DNA of 64,000 bases from JAAFIW01 sp031414805 (GCA_031414805.1 JANOQJ010000093.1:52939-116938); one strand, 5' to 3'. Shown: positions 1-8,150, counted from the stretch's first letter. Translations and numbers: made by a program. Notes: generated by a model from the letters alone, not told the origin.

Positions 1-106
1 CTCGGGCACCCTCAACTCTGTGCGCAACCTCGTCAATCATGTCGCCCGCATGCATGCCGAAGCCTGGTGTGTTCCGCAGAAACCTATCCGCAACGACAAC
101 AGGTCA

Positions 107-1546
107 CTAAATATGGAGCACATGCACTTCAGTGCTATTCGATGCACCGCCACTTTTGCGAATCGCGAATACTTGACGATCTTCTGCAACACGCAGTTCC
201 CAGGTGTTGTCAACTTCATGCAAGGCGGTCTTCGTCTGCGTAGTGAATTCTTGGTAGCCAGCATGTGCGGCCAAAATGTGTAGTTCGCAAGTGCCCGAGT
301 CGGTGCCGTTCTTCTTGAAGGCGAACACGTCGCGATTGTGCGCAATGTCGAATGACCATAACTCATTGGACTCAGGTAAAGCGGTTTTGGTCTGGATCAC
401 AAACGTCTGAAAGTTGTGTTTCGCTGAGAGGATATGCAGCTCTGTGCTGTTGGACTCGCCGCCATTCTTCTTGATCGCCACCACATCACGATTGTGTGCG
501 ATGACAAATGCCCAGCTGGCATCGGTGGTGCCAAGGGCGGTTTTGGTTTGTGTCGCGAACTTTTGGTAATCGTGCGCCGCCGACAGCACGTGAACCTCCG
601 TCGTGCCACTTCCTGTGTTGCTCTTGTTGATCGCAAACACATCATTGTTTTGCGCAATGCCGAACTCCCAACTCGGGCCAGCCAGCGCGAGCGCAGTTTT
701 CGTTTGCACCGAGAAACTCTTGTAGTCACTTGCTGCGGTCAGGATATGCACCTCGGTCATGCCACTGCCGGTATTGGCTGTTTGGATCGCAACGAGATCG
801 TTGTTGTGCGCTACGAAAAAGCGAAAGTCGGCGTTGCTCGCGGCCATCGCGGTGCCCGTTTGCAGGCTGAAATGGCTGTAAGCGGTCGGTGGCTCAGGCG
901 TGTTGATCTGCAACGTGCCGCCGATGATCTCGACCTGGTCTTTGCCCGGAACTTGCCGCAGTGTCGGGCCGCCGGTGATGCGCAGCGGGGTGATGTCTCT
1001 ACGAAACGGCCACGGTGGCCCCGCATAGCAACCTGCAGAACTAACCGAAACATTGTCTTTATTGAATATTTCCTTCAGCGCAGCTTGTGTCGAGGCACTG
1101 ACCGCGGCGCCAATGCCGCCGCCGACCACGGCGCCACCAATCACCAATGCCGCGGACGCCGAAAACCCCGCACCGACCAAGGCCGATGCTGCAGTTGCGG
1201 TGGCCAACGCGCTGGCCGAACTCAAGCCAGTCACGCCTGCCGTGCCCGCCATACCGGCCGTCACTAGCGCTGGACCACCCGCATAAGCCGCGGCGCCCGC
1301 CGTGACAGCTGCAAGAATCACTGTGCCGACAATAATCGCCACCGGCATGATCGCATCCCAGTCCGTAATCCGATCTTTTTCATCCAAAAACACCGACGCC
1401 CGCAACGTAAACCATACCGCCCCGGTGTCGCGCGTAAACGTCTGGCCCGGCATGATCACATCGAAATACAGCGGGCCCACCTGACTCAGGCTGATCTGTA
1501 GCGGCCAAATCGTTTCGTTTTTAATACTAAAACCGGGTGTAAGCAT
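107..1546 (-). CDS. Repeat-propeller protein with Ala/Gly-rich hydrophobic segment
   Basis: 479 residues. A consensus AGGAG lies just upstream of the ATG. Three parts are visible: residues 1-65 rich in beta-prone sequence (SIKNETIWPLQISLSQVGP near the start); residues about 66-155 almost entirely Ala/Gly/Val, long enough for several membrane passes or a glycine-zipper hairpin; and, from about residue 225 to the end, five tandem repeats of about 51 residues. The repeat pattern is F..QT.TAL, then W.F.IAHN.DV.AI, then a GS-T/STE.H.L segment, which suggests a five-bladed beta-propeller or lectin-like fold. No signal peptide is evident. A hydrophobic hairpin joined to a putative binding propeller would fit a membrane-active protein, but that is inference; no family name is certain. 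Confidence 0.75.
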   Translation of the reverse strand: MLTPGFSIKNETIWPLQISLSQVGPLYFDVIMPGQTFTRDTGAVWFTLRASVFLDEKDRITDWDAIMPVAIIVGTVILAAVTAGAAAYAGGPALVTAGMAGTAGVTGLSSASALATATAASALVGAGFSASAALVIGGAVVGGGIGAAVSASTQAALKEIFNKDNVSVSSAGCYAGPPWPFRRDITPLRITGGPTLRQVPGKDQVEIIGGTLQINTPEPPTAYSHFSLQTGTAMAASNADFRFFVAHNNDLVAIQTANTGSGMTEVHILTAASDYKSFSVQTKTALALAGPSWEFGIAQNNDVFAINKSNTGSGTTEVHVLSAAHDYQKFATQTKTALGTTDASWAFVIAHNRDVVAIKKNGGESNSTELHILSAKHNFQTFVIQTKTALPESNELWSFDIAHNRDVFAFKKNGTDSGTCELHILAAHAGYQEFTTQTKTALHEVDNTWELRVAEDRQVFAIRKSGGASNSTEVHVLHI

Positions 1547-1563
1547 GGTGTGCTCCTGTTCGT

Positions 1564-1902
1564 GTGTGGGTTGGCGACAGAGCGAGAGTGAACCGGATTC
1601 CGCTAAGTATCAACACTTTCACGCAAAAGACGCAATTTGAAACATTATTAAAACAACAGAAGGCGCGTCGGTGGATTGCAGAAGCCACCTGCTTTCTTGC
1701 CAACTGCGTGCACGTCGATTGCGCCCTCGCCGTGTTTGATGATGTCGCTTCAGGCATCTTGCAGATTTGGGATGTTCCGACCAGTTCTGCCAGGCAAGTC
1801 CAAGCTTTGATGCGACGCTACCGCCGCATGCCAATGGATTTGGCAGATGCCACCCTCGGCATCCAAACGTACATTGCATCTGACCGCGATGGTTTCGTTT
1901 GA
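1564..1902 (+). pseudogene. PIN-domain toxin remnant
   Basis: The open frame carries what looks like the C-terminal half of a PIN-domain ribonuclease: an E-A helix (IAEATCFL), a WDVPTSSARQVQALMRRY segment and the typical MDLADATL stretch with the acidic active-site residue, then a DRDGF motif. The N-terminal half with the first catalytic Asp (usual form VDTGP/VDTN) is missing, and the end after LADATL looks shifted or degraded. No antitoxin gene is next to it. I read it as a decayed PIN toxin rather than a functional gene; the nominal start at 1564 is arbitrary. Confidence 0.45.
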
Positions 1903-2225
1903 GCCGCACACAGACGCTGACGTCTTGCCCCTTTGGCTGCCGCTCACGAACATTGGCTCGCCATGCCGGGTTATGTTTGTGAGTCAAAAAGGCTTCTAGG
2001 CCAAGCGTCTCCTGCTCAAGCAGCTATCAAATTTATAGTGATTTGCTGTGTTTCGGTGTAGGCATATTGCGTTGTAAGACTTGACCATACCTGATCCCGA
2101 TGGGATGCAATGACCCCCGGCTTTTCCTCTCGCCCACTTCCTACTGCAGGCCGGGTGGGTTGCCGATATTCGAAGTGACGTGGCTCCATCACGCTTGTTT
2201 TCTCGAACCTTTCTACGGATGAAAC
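1903..2225. other. Intergenic stretch with repeat copy and duplication start
   Basis: No gene is seen. The stretch contains a reverse-oriented copy of the dispersed palindromic repeat (2006-2034) and, from about 2080, the left end of the 0.6-kb segment that is duplicated at 4043-4658. Confidence 0.6.
2006..2034 (-). repeat. Dispersed palindromic repeat, copy 1
   Basis: CTGCTCAAGCAGCTATCAA is the reverse complement of the consensus core found at more than 20 places in the window. The AAGGGCT end is degraded here. Confidence 0.8.
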
Positions 2226-2701
2226 ATGAAAACTCGCGGACTACTTTTTTCTGCCCTCATCGGCGCGGTGGCCAGTGCACGCTCCATGACGCCAATGGCA
2301 AGCATCGCGGCGGCGCGGCTTTTGGGCCGCCTTACACCGGGGCGTCTTGTCGTGCTGGACCGTTCCTTGTTCACGGCGGGTGCTCTGGCCATGGGGTCGG
2401 CGAATTGCTTGGCGACAAGATGAAGAGCGCGCCCGACCGCACAGTTTTTTTGGGATTGCTGGCACGGGTGCTGAGCGCGGGCATTGCAGGCGCTGCATTG
2501 GCCCCGCGCGGCCGCGAGCAGGCGGGCTCCCTGGCCGCAATTGCAGTGGCCGTCCCGCTGGCTTACCTGACATTGGCGGCCCGCGAGCAAGGCATGGCGC
2601 GCATAGGTCAGACCCGAAGCGGTTTGATCGAAGACGCACTTGTGGTCGCCCTGGGCGCTACGGTCGTGGCGCTTGCAGTAAGGCCTAAAAGCAGTTTTTG
2701 A
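2080..2701 (+). repeat. Segmental duplication, left copy (pairs with 4043-4658)
   Basis: From the GATGGGATG motif at 2099 through the end of the DUF4126-like gene the sequence matches 4043-4658 nearly base for base, including about 120 bases upstream of the gene. The two copies are in direct orientation and flank the RcnB-like gene. Small differences throughout show that the duplication is not very recent. Confidence 0.85.
2226..2701 (+). pseudogene. DUF4126-like membrane protein gene, frameshifted copy
   Basis: This is the left paralogue of the intact gene at 4182-4658. It starts in frame (MKTRGLLFSALIGAV) and matches the intact copy up to residue 57 (ALAMG). Here ATGGGGTCGGCG replaces ATGGGCGTGGGCG, a net loss of one base at about 2394-2399. 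The original frame then stops at 2423, while the rest of the protein (ELLGDKMKSAPDRTVFLG onward) continues in another frame to 2701. The ends of both copies have the same small hydrophobic, Ala/Leu-rich character. A sequencing error cannot be excluded, but the intact paralogue makes decay of a redundant copy plausible. Confidence 0.8.
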
Positions 2702-3145
2702 TGGGCACCAGCCTGCGTGATGAAACGGATTTGGCCGTTACCCTGTCTGCCCTGAACGAAGCCGCCAGTACGAGAAATGAAGTTTGGGCTCGCTGGGGAG
2801 ACAGACGGATTGCGGTTGATGACTGATGACTACTGAAATGAAGCTCCCGCCCAGGTATTAACTGCTCAGGCAACTATGGAATTGAGAGCACTCAGAACGC
2901 GGCATTTGATATTTCAAGAGCTGCCCCGACCTGACCACAATGGTTATGACCCCCATGGCTGACCCAGAAGGGTATTGCGCAGCGTATAAAAACTTCTTCG
3001 AGGCCTTCTACGGTGTTACGGCGGCAATAGTCCGGGCGTTGGCATAGGAAAAACACCCAGCTTCACGCGGGGAGCCGTCCTACACGGGGATTAAAGCAAT
3101 GGTGAGAACCTTGTAGCTCACCCACTTCGGCCCAGGAAACACCCC
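2702..3145. other. Intergenic stretch with a degenerate repeat copy
   Basis: No credible gene. A divergent copy of the palindromic repeat lies at 2851-2890 (CTGCTCAGGCAACTATGGA). Around 2930-2960 there is a GACCTGACC...TGACCCCCATGG block like those near 2067-2115, 4026-4080 and 5745-5811. The final bases hold the ribosome-binding site of the RcnB-like gene. Confidence 0.5.
2851..2890 (-). repeat. Dispersed palindromic repeat, degenerate copy 2
   Basis: Contains CTGCTCAGGCAACTATGGAATTGAG in split form: the two arms of the palindrome are recognisable but one arm carries changes. It shares the GGAATTGAGAGC tail with the copies at 3950 and 5846, so these three form a subfamily. Confidence 0.55.
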
Positions 3146-3676
3146 ATGACATATTTCTCACATATCCAACGCTTTGTGGCATTGGCCATAACGTCACTGC
3201 TGCTTGCCGGGCCCGCCCTTTCAAAGGGAAAAGACGATAACGACGATCAGGGCAAAGGCAATGGCAAGCATGCCCAGAAGTTTGAGGAGAAGCAGGACAA
3301 ACGGGAAGCCAAAGAGCAAAAAAAAGCTGAAAAGCGCGAACGTAAAGAGATCCAGCCCGGCACTTACTTCAACGACCAGCAGCGCACGGTGGTCCGCGAG
3401 TACTACGTGCAAAACTACTCGAGTGGCAAAAAATGCCCCCCAGGTCTGGCAAAAAAGAACAATGGCTGTATGCCCCCCGGCCAGGCCCGTAACTGGGTGG
3501 TTGGCCAGCCAGTGCCAACAGGCGTCACGATCTACGCAGTGCCTCAGCCTGTGATCGTGCAGCTACCACCTGCCCCGTACGGCTACCGTTATGCCCGCAT
3601 CGGCGGTGACATCGTGCTGGTGCAACAGCAAAACAACCTGATCGTCGACATCATTCAAGTTTTGCTGGGCGGCTGA
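3146..3676 (+). CDS. RcnB/CigR-like secreted protein
   Basis: 176 residues, ATG preceded by AGGAAA. An N-terminal signal peptide is clear (hydrophobic LAITSLLLAGPAL ending near residue 26). A strongly charged Asp/Lys/Glu segment follows (about 28-72, many KE and KK pairs). The C-terminal part has the RcnB-family pattern in which GYRYARIGGDIVLV is followed by a short hydrophobic end. RcnB of Escherichia coli is a periplasmic protein linked to nickel/cobalt homeostasis and CigR is a related antivirulence factor; the family assignment is from these features, the metal role is not shown. It sits between the two copies of the duplicated DUF4126-like gene, all on the same strand, with more than 400 bases on each side. 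Confidence 0.7.
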   Translation: MTYFSHIQRFVALAITSLLLAGPALSKGKDDNDDQGKGNGKHAQKFEEKQDKREAKEQKKAEKRERKEIQPGTYFNDQQRTVVREYYVQNYSSGKKCPPGLAKKNNGCMPPGQARNWVVGQPVPTGVTIYAVPQPVIVQLPPAPYGYRYARIGGDIVLVQQQNNLIVDIIQVLLGG

Positions 3677-4181
3677 TGCAGCAAGGATAAGGCAATGCCG
3701 CGCGAACGGCGTTGAGTGAGCACCAGTCCAAAAACCGAATAAGCCGGGCTTCCTGAAGCCCATGGTCCGTGCAGTTTGAGTAATTGCAGGTGGCCCAATG
3801 GCAAGCCAACTTTGTGCAACTGCGCTTTCAGTCTGCTACGCACGCAGCCCCGCCCCGCAGTGCATCAAAGTCGCCGCATCAATCTGCTGACGAAGGCGCT
3901 GACGGGGATTTTGGAATGAAGGGGAAACTGCTGTTTAACGCGAAAGCGGGCTGCAGCCCAGGTGTTGGTTGCGCGGGCAGCTATGGAATTGAGAGCGATT
4001 GAGTTAGGGAATGGTGATTTTTCAAGACCTGACCAGACCTGACCTGACCTGACACCGATGGGATGCGCTGACCCGACTGTTCCTCTCGCCCACTTCCTAC
4101 AGCAGGCCGGGTGTTTGGCCGGTATTCGAAGTGAGCCGACTCCATCACGCTTGTTTTCTAGAACCTTTCTACGGATGAAAC
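3677..4181. other. Intergenic stretch, repeat copy and duplicated leader
   Basis: No gene is seen. It holds a degenerate palindromic repeat (3950-3993), a short run of tandem GACCT units at about 4026-4052, and from about 4043 the right copy of the duplicated segment. Confidence 0.5.
3950..3993 (-). repeat. Dispersed palindromic repeat, degenerate copy 3
   Basis: GGCTGCAGCCCAGGTG...GGGCAGCTATGGAATTGAG. The AAGGGCT end appears here as GGGCTGCAGCCC, itself a palindrome, shared with copies 4-6. Confidence 0.55.
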
Positions 4182-4658
4182 ATGAAAACTCGCGGACTAC
4201 TTTTTTCTGCCGTCATCGGCGCGGTTGCCAGTGCGCGCTCCATGACGCCCATGGCAAGCATCGCGGTAGCGCGGCTTTTGGGCCGCTCTACGCCAGGGCG
4301 TCTTGTCGTGCTGGACCGTCCCTTGTTCACGGCGGGTGCGCTGGCCATGGGCGTGGGCGAATTGCTAGGCGACAAGATGAAGAGCGCGCCCGACCGCACG
4401 GTTTTTTTGGGCCTGCTGGCACGGGTGCTGAGCGCAGGCATTGCAGGCGCTGCATTGGCCCCGCGCGGCCGCGAGCAGGCGGGCTCCCTGGCCGCAATTG
4501 CAGTCGCCGTACCGCTGGCTTACCTGACATTGGCAGCCCGCCAGCAAGGCATGGCGCGCATAGGTCAGACCCGAAGCGGTTTGATCGAAGACGCATTGGT
4601 CGTCGCCCTAGGCGCTTCGGTCGTGGCGCTTGCAGTAAGGTCTAAGAGCAATTTTTGA
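4043..4658 (+). repeat. Segmental duplication, right copy
   Basis: Direct repeat of 2080-2701 (see there). This copy keeps the intact reading frame. Confidence 0.85.
4182..4658 (+). CDS. DUF4126-like small membrane protein
   Basis: 158 residues. The N-terminus is hydrophobic (LLFSAVIGAVASARSMTPMA) and two or three more hydrophobic stretches follow (LFTAGALAMGVGELLGD; LLARVLSAGIAGAALAP; LAAIAVAVPLAYLTL; ALVVALGASVVALAV), giving a probable inner-membrane protein with four or five helices. Composition and pattern resemble the DUF4126 family of unknown function. The start is placed at ATG 4182, with GGA seven bases upstream, and is supported by identity with the duplicated copy. It appears monocistronic. 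The paralogue at 2226 is frameshifted, so this is probably the functional copy. Confidence 0.7.
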   Translation: MKTRGLLFSAVIGAVASARSMTPMASIAVARLLGRSTPGRLVVLDRPLFTAGALAMGVGELLGDKMKSAPDRTVFLGLLARVLSAGIAGAALAPRGREQAGSLAAIAVAVPLAYLTLAARQQGMARIGQTRSGLIEDALVVALGASVVALAVRSKSNF

Positions 4659-4696
4659 CAGCGCCAAATCTTGCGCTGTGCTCGACGCTTTCGTTA

Positions 4697-4741
4697 GGGC
4701 TGTAGCCCAGGTGTGTATTGCTCAAACAGCTATATAAAATG
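4697..4741 (-). repeat. Dispersed palindromic repeat, copy 4
   Basis: GGGCTGTAGCCC followed by ATTGCTCAAACAGCTATATA: one arm of the core changed (CAAGCAG to CAAACAG). It lies in the short gap between the DUF4126-like gene and the 3' end of the antitoxin gene. Confidence 0.7.
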
Positions 4742-4747
4742 TAGCGC

Positions 4748-5056
4748 CTATGTCGCCGATCCCGGTTGCGCCACCAGCCGAACACCCAGCGCATGGCAAA
4801 CTTTGTAAATCGTGTCAAACCGGGGTTGGGAACTGGGGCGTAGTGCTTTGTAGAGCGCCTCTCGGGTCAAACCGGATTTTTCAGCCACGGCACTCATGCC
4901 ACGGGCACGGGCCACGACACCCAGCGCGTGGGTGAATTCGCCGATATCGTTTTCTTGGAGCACCAGCGTCAGGTAGTTGGCAACGTCTTCTTCGGTTTTG
5001 AGCATTTCCGCCATATCAAAATCTGGCAGATCGACAACTTTGAGTTTCTGGGTCAT
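4748..5056 (-). CDS. higA: HigA-type antitoxin (addiction-module antidote, XRE HTH)
   Basis: 102 residues. It matches the COG3636-type addiction-module antidote pattern: an N-terminal toxin-facing region with LKTEEDVANYL and ALGVVARARGM, then a helix-turn-helix in GMSAVAEKSGLTREALYKAL, and the typical C-terminal DTIYKVCHALGVRLVA. It lies directly after the toxin gene on the same strand with a gap of 6 bases, so both are probably one transcript with toxin first, the usual order for HigBA. The antitoxin usually binds the toxin and represses the operon; no operator was identified. Confidence 0.85.
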   Translation of the reverse strand: MTQKLKVVDLPDFDMAEMLKTEEDVANYLTLVLQENDIGEFTHALGVVARARGMSAVAEKSGLTREALYKALRPSSQPRFDTIYKVCHALGVRLVAQPGSAT

Positions 5057-5062
5057 GGCTAA

Positions 5063-5359
5063 TTACTCCTCAATCGATTTCGACAAGGCAATGGCAGCGG
5101 TAATGTCGGCCTGTTGGCTTGATTTGTCGCCGCCACCGAGCATCACGATGATGATGCCGCCGAGCTCGGTGTAGTACATGCGCCAGCCAGGGCCAAAGGA
5201 CTCACGCATCTCGCAAACCCCTTCGCCAACAGGCTTCACATCTCCCAGCAGGCCGCGCTGCACCTTGTCAAGCCGCTTGGCCAACCGGATGCGAGTCAAA
5301 CCATCGGTGATGCTCGAGAGCCAGTCGTCAAATTCTGCTGTTCGTTTGACCGTGTACAT
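5063..5359 (-). CDS. higB: HigB/RelE-type toxin of addiction module
   Basis: 98 residues from MYTVKRTAEFDDWL. The sequence follows the COG3657 addiction-module killer pattern: TAEFDDWLSSITD, RIRLAKRLDKVQRGLLGDVKPVGEGVCEMR, and GPGWRMYYTELGGIIIVMLGGGDKSSQ, i.e. a RelE-like ribosome-dependent mRNA interferase fold. The longer upstream frame to 5392 is less likely because the family starts at or near this Met. It heads a two-gene operon with the HTH antitoxin. Confidence 0.85.
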   Translation of the reverse strand: MYTVKRTAEFDDWLSSITDGLTRIRLAKRLDKVQRGLLGDVKPVGEGVCEMRESFGPGWRMYYTELGGIIIVMLGGGDKSSQQADITAAIALSKSIEE

Positions 5360-5421
5360 GCTAGCGATTGTAATCACTTGTTCACAATTCAAGCTGACGT
5401 GGCGTTGATTGATGAAAAACA

Positions 5422-5462
5422 GGGCTGTAGCCCAGGTGGTTATTGCTGAAACAGCTATTGAA
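5422..5462 (-). repeat. Dispersed palindromic repeat, copy 5
   Basis: AGGGCTGTAGCCCAGG then TATTGCTGAAACAGCTATTG; core altered at two bases. Confidence 0.65.
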
Positions 5463-5745
5463 AACGTCGCGGCTATGTTGCCAGCGTGTCAGCGCAAGGC
5501 GCACAACGTCTGCGTTGGTGGCTTGAGCTGCTGGATCACGCAAGCACTTTGAAGGCCACACGAACACTGAATAAACGCAACCCGCGAATGCTGAAACGAC
5601 GAAGTTCACCATACGCCAGCTTTGACAGGCAAGCCAAAAGAAACACCCCAGCCAACTACGCCGCAACCTTGCTGAAGCCTTTGCCGTTGACTGTGCGCAA
5701 GAAGGTTTCGAAGAGCAAATAACTTAAACGAACAGTATTGAGACC

Positions 5746-5811
5746 TGACCCCAGGCTGCACTGTGTTGATTTGTGACCCCAGGCTGTATGTGCTGACCCC
5801 AGGCTGCATGT
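5746..5811 (+). repeat. Threefold TGACCCCAGGCTG repeat
   Basis: Three near-identical units begin at 5746, 5774 and 5793, each TGACCCCAGGCTG followed by CA or TA and a TGT-like end. Related GACCTGACC...TGACCC blocks occur near 2067, 2928 and 4026. Confidence 0.75.
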
Positions 5812-5845
5812 GGGTAGGCAGGCGGGCTGCGGGTTGATGGCAACT

Positions 5846-5893
5846 TGGGCTGCAGCCCATGAATTAGCTGCTCGGGCAGCTATTGAATTGAGA
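5846..5893 (-). repeat. Dispersed palindromic repeat, degenerate copy 6
   Basis: GGGCTGCAGCCC then TAGCTGCTCGGGCAGCTATTG; same subfamily as copies 2 and 3. Confidence 0.6.
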
Positions 5894-5975
5894 GCGAACA
5901 GAGTGTGAAATGTGACGTTGCATCACCCCCGATGTCTCGCGCGATGCAATGAAATTAGCAGTCATCTGTGAAGCC

Positions 5976-6539
5976 CTACGCGGTCGCCAGTACCGGGCCT
6001 ATTGGCAGGGATCCTCGAGATCGGACAAAGTGCATGTGTCTACAGTCTGGATGAATACCCTGGTCGTTCCAAGGCGGCAAGCCAGGTGTGCTGCCGAGCT
6101 TGAGCGCAAACGGTGTGGAACTGATCGTGACGGCTGAAAATTCGGGTTTGGGCGGTTGAGCCTTACCTACGCAAATCATGTGGTGAAGAAACTGGCAAAA
6201 CGCTAGCGATGCGCCAAGCTGAGTGTGCGCACCGGCCGATACTCCGCTTTTCAGTTCCACAAGCAAAAACTGCGGGATAACCTTCACCGTGTTCCACGCC
6301 ACCACAATGCGGTCGCATCTGCGATGGGCAAACTGGTGCCCACCCCGAAAGCACGGCCAGTCGGCCTTCATGGCCTCCAGCTTTATGGCCTCGTGACTTG
6401 CCAAACCACTCACGTTCAGAGTAAACGGTTTCTGGCCTGTTTCTTCGATCATGAAGTGCCCACCAACAATTTTGCGCTCATCCCTCAAAGAAGAGCTCAG
6501 TACATCGCGCAACGCATCAAAGTACTCGTTTTCCGTCAT
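5976..6539 (-). CDS. PD-(D/E)XK-like nuclease, partner of ATPase
   Basis: 187 residues. The middle of the protein (about 74-105) has an Asp in RRCDRIVV and, after a strand, LLVELKSG, which fits the D...ExK active site of PD-(D/E)XK nucleases; the following helix region AGAHTQLGASLAFCQFL suits that fold. The ATG overlaps the stop of the upstream ATPase gene by 4 bases, so translation is probably coupled. An ABC-type ATPase followed by a small nuclease resembles several two-gene antiphage systems (Septu- or PARIS-like in logic, but not in the effector fold). The family itself I do not recognise, so defence is inference. Tail residues after about 150 show no motif. Confidence 0.6.
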   Translation of the reverse strand: MTENEYFDALRDVLSSSLRDERKIVGGHFMIEETGQKPFTLNVSGLASHEAIKLEAMKADWPCFRGGHQFAHRRCDRIVVAWNTVKVIPQFLLVELKSGVSAGAHTQLGASLAFCQFLHHMICVGKAQPPKPEFSAVTISSTPFALKLGSTPGLPPWNDQGIHPDCRHMHFVRSRGSLPIGPVLATA

Positions 6540-7945
6540 GTCTGCCCCTTGCGGGTCTTACTGGTTTTAGGTTGTGATTCTTCTGACTCGCCCCTAGTCG
6601 CTTGCACCGCAAAGTAGATTTCTTGCGCAGCCGCGTTCAACTGCTCAATGCTTTCGTCAAATAGAGGCGTGCGAATACCGCTGTTCGAATCGACAGACAT
6701 AACCTCAGCGCCGCCTGCATGGAACTCGTAGGCGTGCACTTTTTCGGCAGGCAGCCACTGCGCGTTTTTCAGGCCGTGCCGCGCCGCAATTGAGTCCCGC
6801 TCGGGAAATTCCTTGCTTAGCATCACTAGGTTGCCCCACTCGCGCACCATGTAGTCAGAATGGGTGCTAACTACCACACGGATACCCCGGTTCACCAGCT
6901 CCGCCAGCAGGCGGGCGATGTTCCTCTGGTTCAGCGGGTGGAGATTCAGTTCCGGTTCGTCGATCATCAGGCAGTCACCCGGCTGCGCCAGATGGTTGAG
7001 GTATGACCAGAGACTAAAGAACGTCTTGGCGGTGGACGAACCGAGGTGTAGGCCCAGCTCGGTCTTGCTGCGCAACGGGGCGATACTGATGTCGCCGTAC
7101 CGATCCACCTTGTACTTCACGCGAAGCACTTCCTTCTGCAACCAGACAGCCATGTCAGCGAACTTCTCGCTGGTCTGGCGCTTGATCTCGGGTTGCGCGT
7201 TCATGAACTCAATGTAGTCATGAATCGGTTGCGGATAGCGGGAGATGATGATGTCTTTGAGTAGCTCGTTGGTATCTAGCGTTTGGCTGGTTACGTGACG
7301 CAGCAGGGCAGCTCGGCGCGAATTGAGCTCTCGAAAAAATAAATTGATGCCGCTGCGTTCGGCAGGCAGCAACAGCACGCGACCCTGGCGAATTGGGCAG
7401 TACAGCTCCATCAAGACATCGTTCAGGGCGCGTTCAATCTGGACTGCGCTGCTCCAATCTCCTTCAATGCTGATTCCAGCGCGCTGACCATCCTCAGAAA
7501 ACTTGCACGTCAGAACCGACAGATCCTTTTGCGATTTGGCGCGCTCCCCATACGAGTAGTCGAAGTTGGCAAGGTGCGCGTCAATGTCCTGCTGCGATAG
7601 AGTTATTTCAAAAATGGCGTCTTCAGTGAGCGTGTTATCGGCCACAAAGAACCGCGGTAGCGCTTCCTTGAGGCCACGAGCGATGCTGATTTGCGCGTGC
7701 TTGACAGCATCCGGCCCCAGTAGAGACGATCGATCCACCATCAGCCGACGCTGATCTAGCAGCAACTTGGCATGCTGACGCGCCCAGTCGAAGGACGCGA
7801 CAAAACGCGAGTCCATCAAGGCATTCAGCACATACAGGCCATAGGTCTTGCCCGTGTTGTTACTTCCACAGAAGATAGTTAACGGCTTGGGTTCGATCTC
7901 GATGCGCTTCTTGATTGCGCCAAAGTTTTCAATAGCAATTTTCAT
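6536..7945 (-). CDS. ABC/AAA-type ATPase, candidate defence ATPase
   Basis: 469 residues. Walker A is FCGSNNTGKT (about residues 25-34); a long coiled or helical insertion follows; the C-terminal part has SSTAKTFFSLWSYL in place of a classical signature motif, Walker B plus glutamate in CLMIDEPELNLHP, and the switch histidine in VVVSTHSDYMVRE. This is the OLD/RecF-like AAA_21-type architecture of ATPases in many defence modules. It overlaps by 4 bases the ATG of the nuclease-like gene downstream and thus forms a two-gene operon. The start at 7945 is preceded by AAGAGG. No toprim domain is present, so it is not a GajA/OLD nuclease by itself. Confidence 0.8.
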   Translation of the reverse strand: MKIAIENFGAIKKRIEIEPKPLTIFCGSNNTGKTYGLYVLNALMDSRFVASFDWARQHAKLLLDQRRLMVDRSSLLGPDAVKHAQISIARGLKEALPRFFVADNTLTEDAIFEITLSQQDIDAHLANFDYSYGERAKSQKDLSVLTCKFSEDGQRAGISIEGDWSSAVQIERALNDVLMELYCPIRQGRVLLLPAERSGINLFFRELNSRRAALLRHVTSQTLDTNELLKDIIISRYPQPIHDYIEFMNAQPEIKRQTSEKFADMAVWLQKEVLRVKYKVDRYGDISIAPLRSKTELGLHLGSSTAKTFFSLWSYLNHLAQPGDCLMIDEPELNLHPLNQRNIARLLAELVNRGIRVVVSTHSDYMVREWGNLVMLSKEFPERDSIAARHGLKNAQWLPAEKVHAYEFHAGGAEVMSVDSNSGIRTPLFDESIEQLNAAAQEIYFAVQATRGESEESQPKTSKTRKGQT

Positions 7946-7973
7946 AATGAACCTCTTTTAGAGTGGCTTCGCG

Positions 7974-8150
7974 CTATACCGCGCAACCCCGCAGCCATTG
8001 CTTGTTTTTCGACAGGCCCAGCGACTCCAGCAGAGTTTTGATGCCAAACAGAAATTTGTCGTCGTGCACCCAGGGTCTACACGCCCAAGTGCTCAACGGA
8101 AGAAATTGCATCTGCAAGCACCCTTGGCTTCTCTGAATTGTGGGGCATTG
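7974..8150 (-). pseudogene. Possible fragment of DNA-3-methyladenine glycosylase I (tag)
   Basis: The reverse strand encodes RPWVHDDKFLFGIKTLLES followed by LGLS, which resembles the conserved VHDD-LFE-L-LE-QAGLSW stretch of Tag glycosylases, but with an extra Trp, a lost Gln-Ala and a stop 12 residues later. Nothing recognisable of the remaining protein follows. I treat it as a likely gene relic upstream of the ATPase gene; the alternative is chance similarity. Confidence 0.25.

Larger units (their letters stand above)
5360..5975. other. Repeat-rich intergenic stretch
   Basis: Open frames here on both strands (for example 5486-5722) have no recognisable domain and overlap repeats, so I call no gene. 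It holds two palindromic-repeat copies (5422-5462, 5846-5893) and a threefold TGACCCCAGGCTG repeat (5746-5811). Confidence 0.5.

Noticed and set aside
1..60. On the reverse strand GMHAGDMIDEVAHRVEG resembles the MVGTHAGDMIGEVAL segment of lpdA
   Set aside because: Only about 20 residues are visible before the window edge and there is no further E3 sequence upstream; probably the start of an unrelated gene running off the window, or chance.
5486..5722. Open frame of 78 residues on the plus strand (and a frame on the minus strand)
   Set aside because: No domain, no ribosome-binding site, and it overlaps a repeat-rich region; not called as gene.
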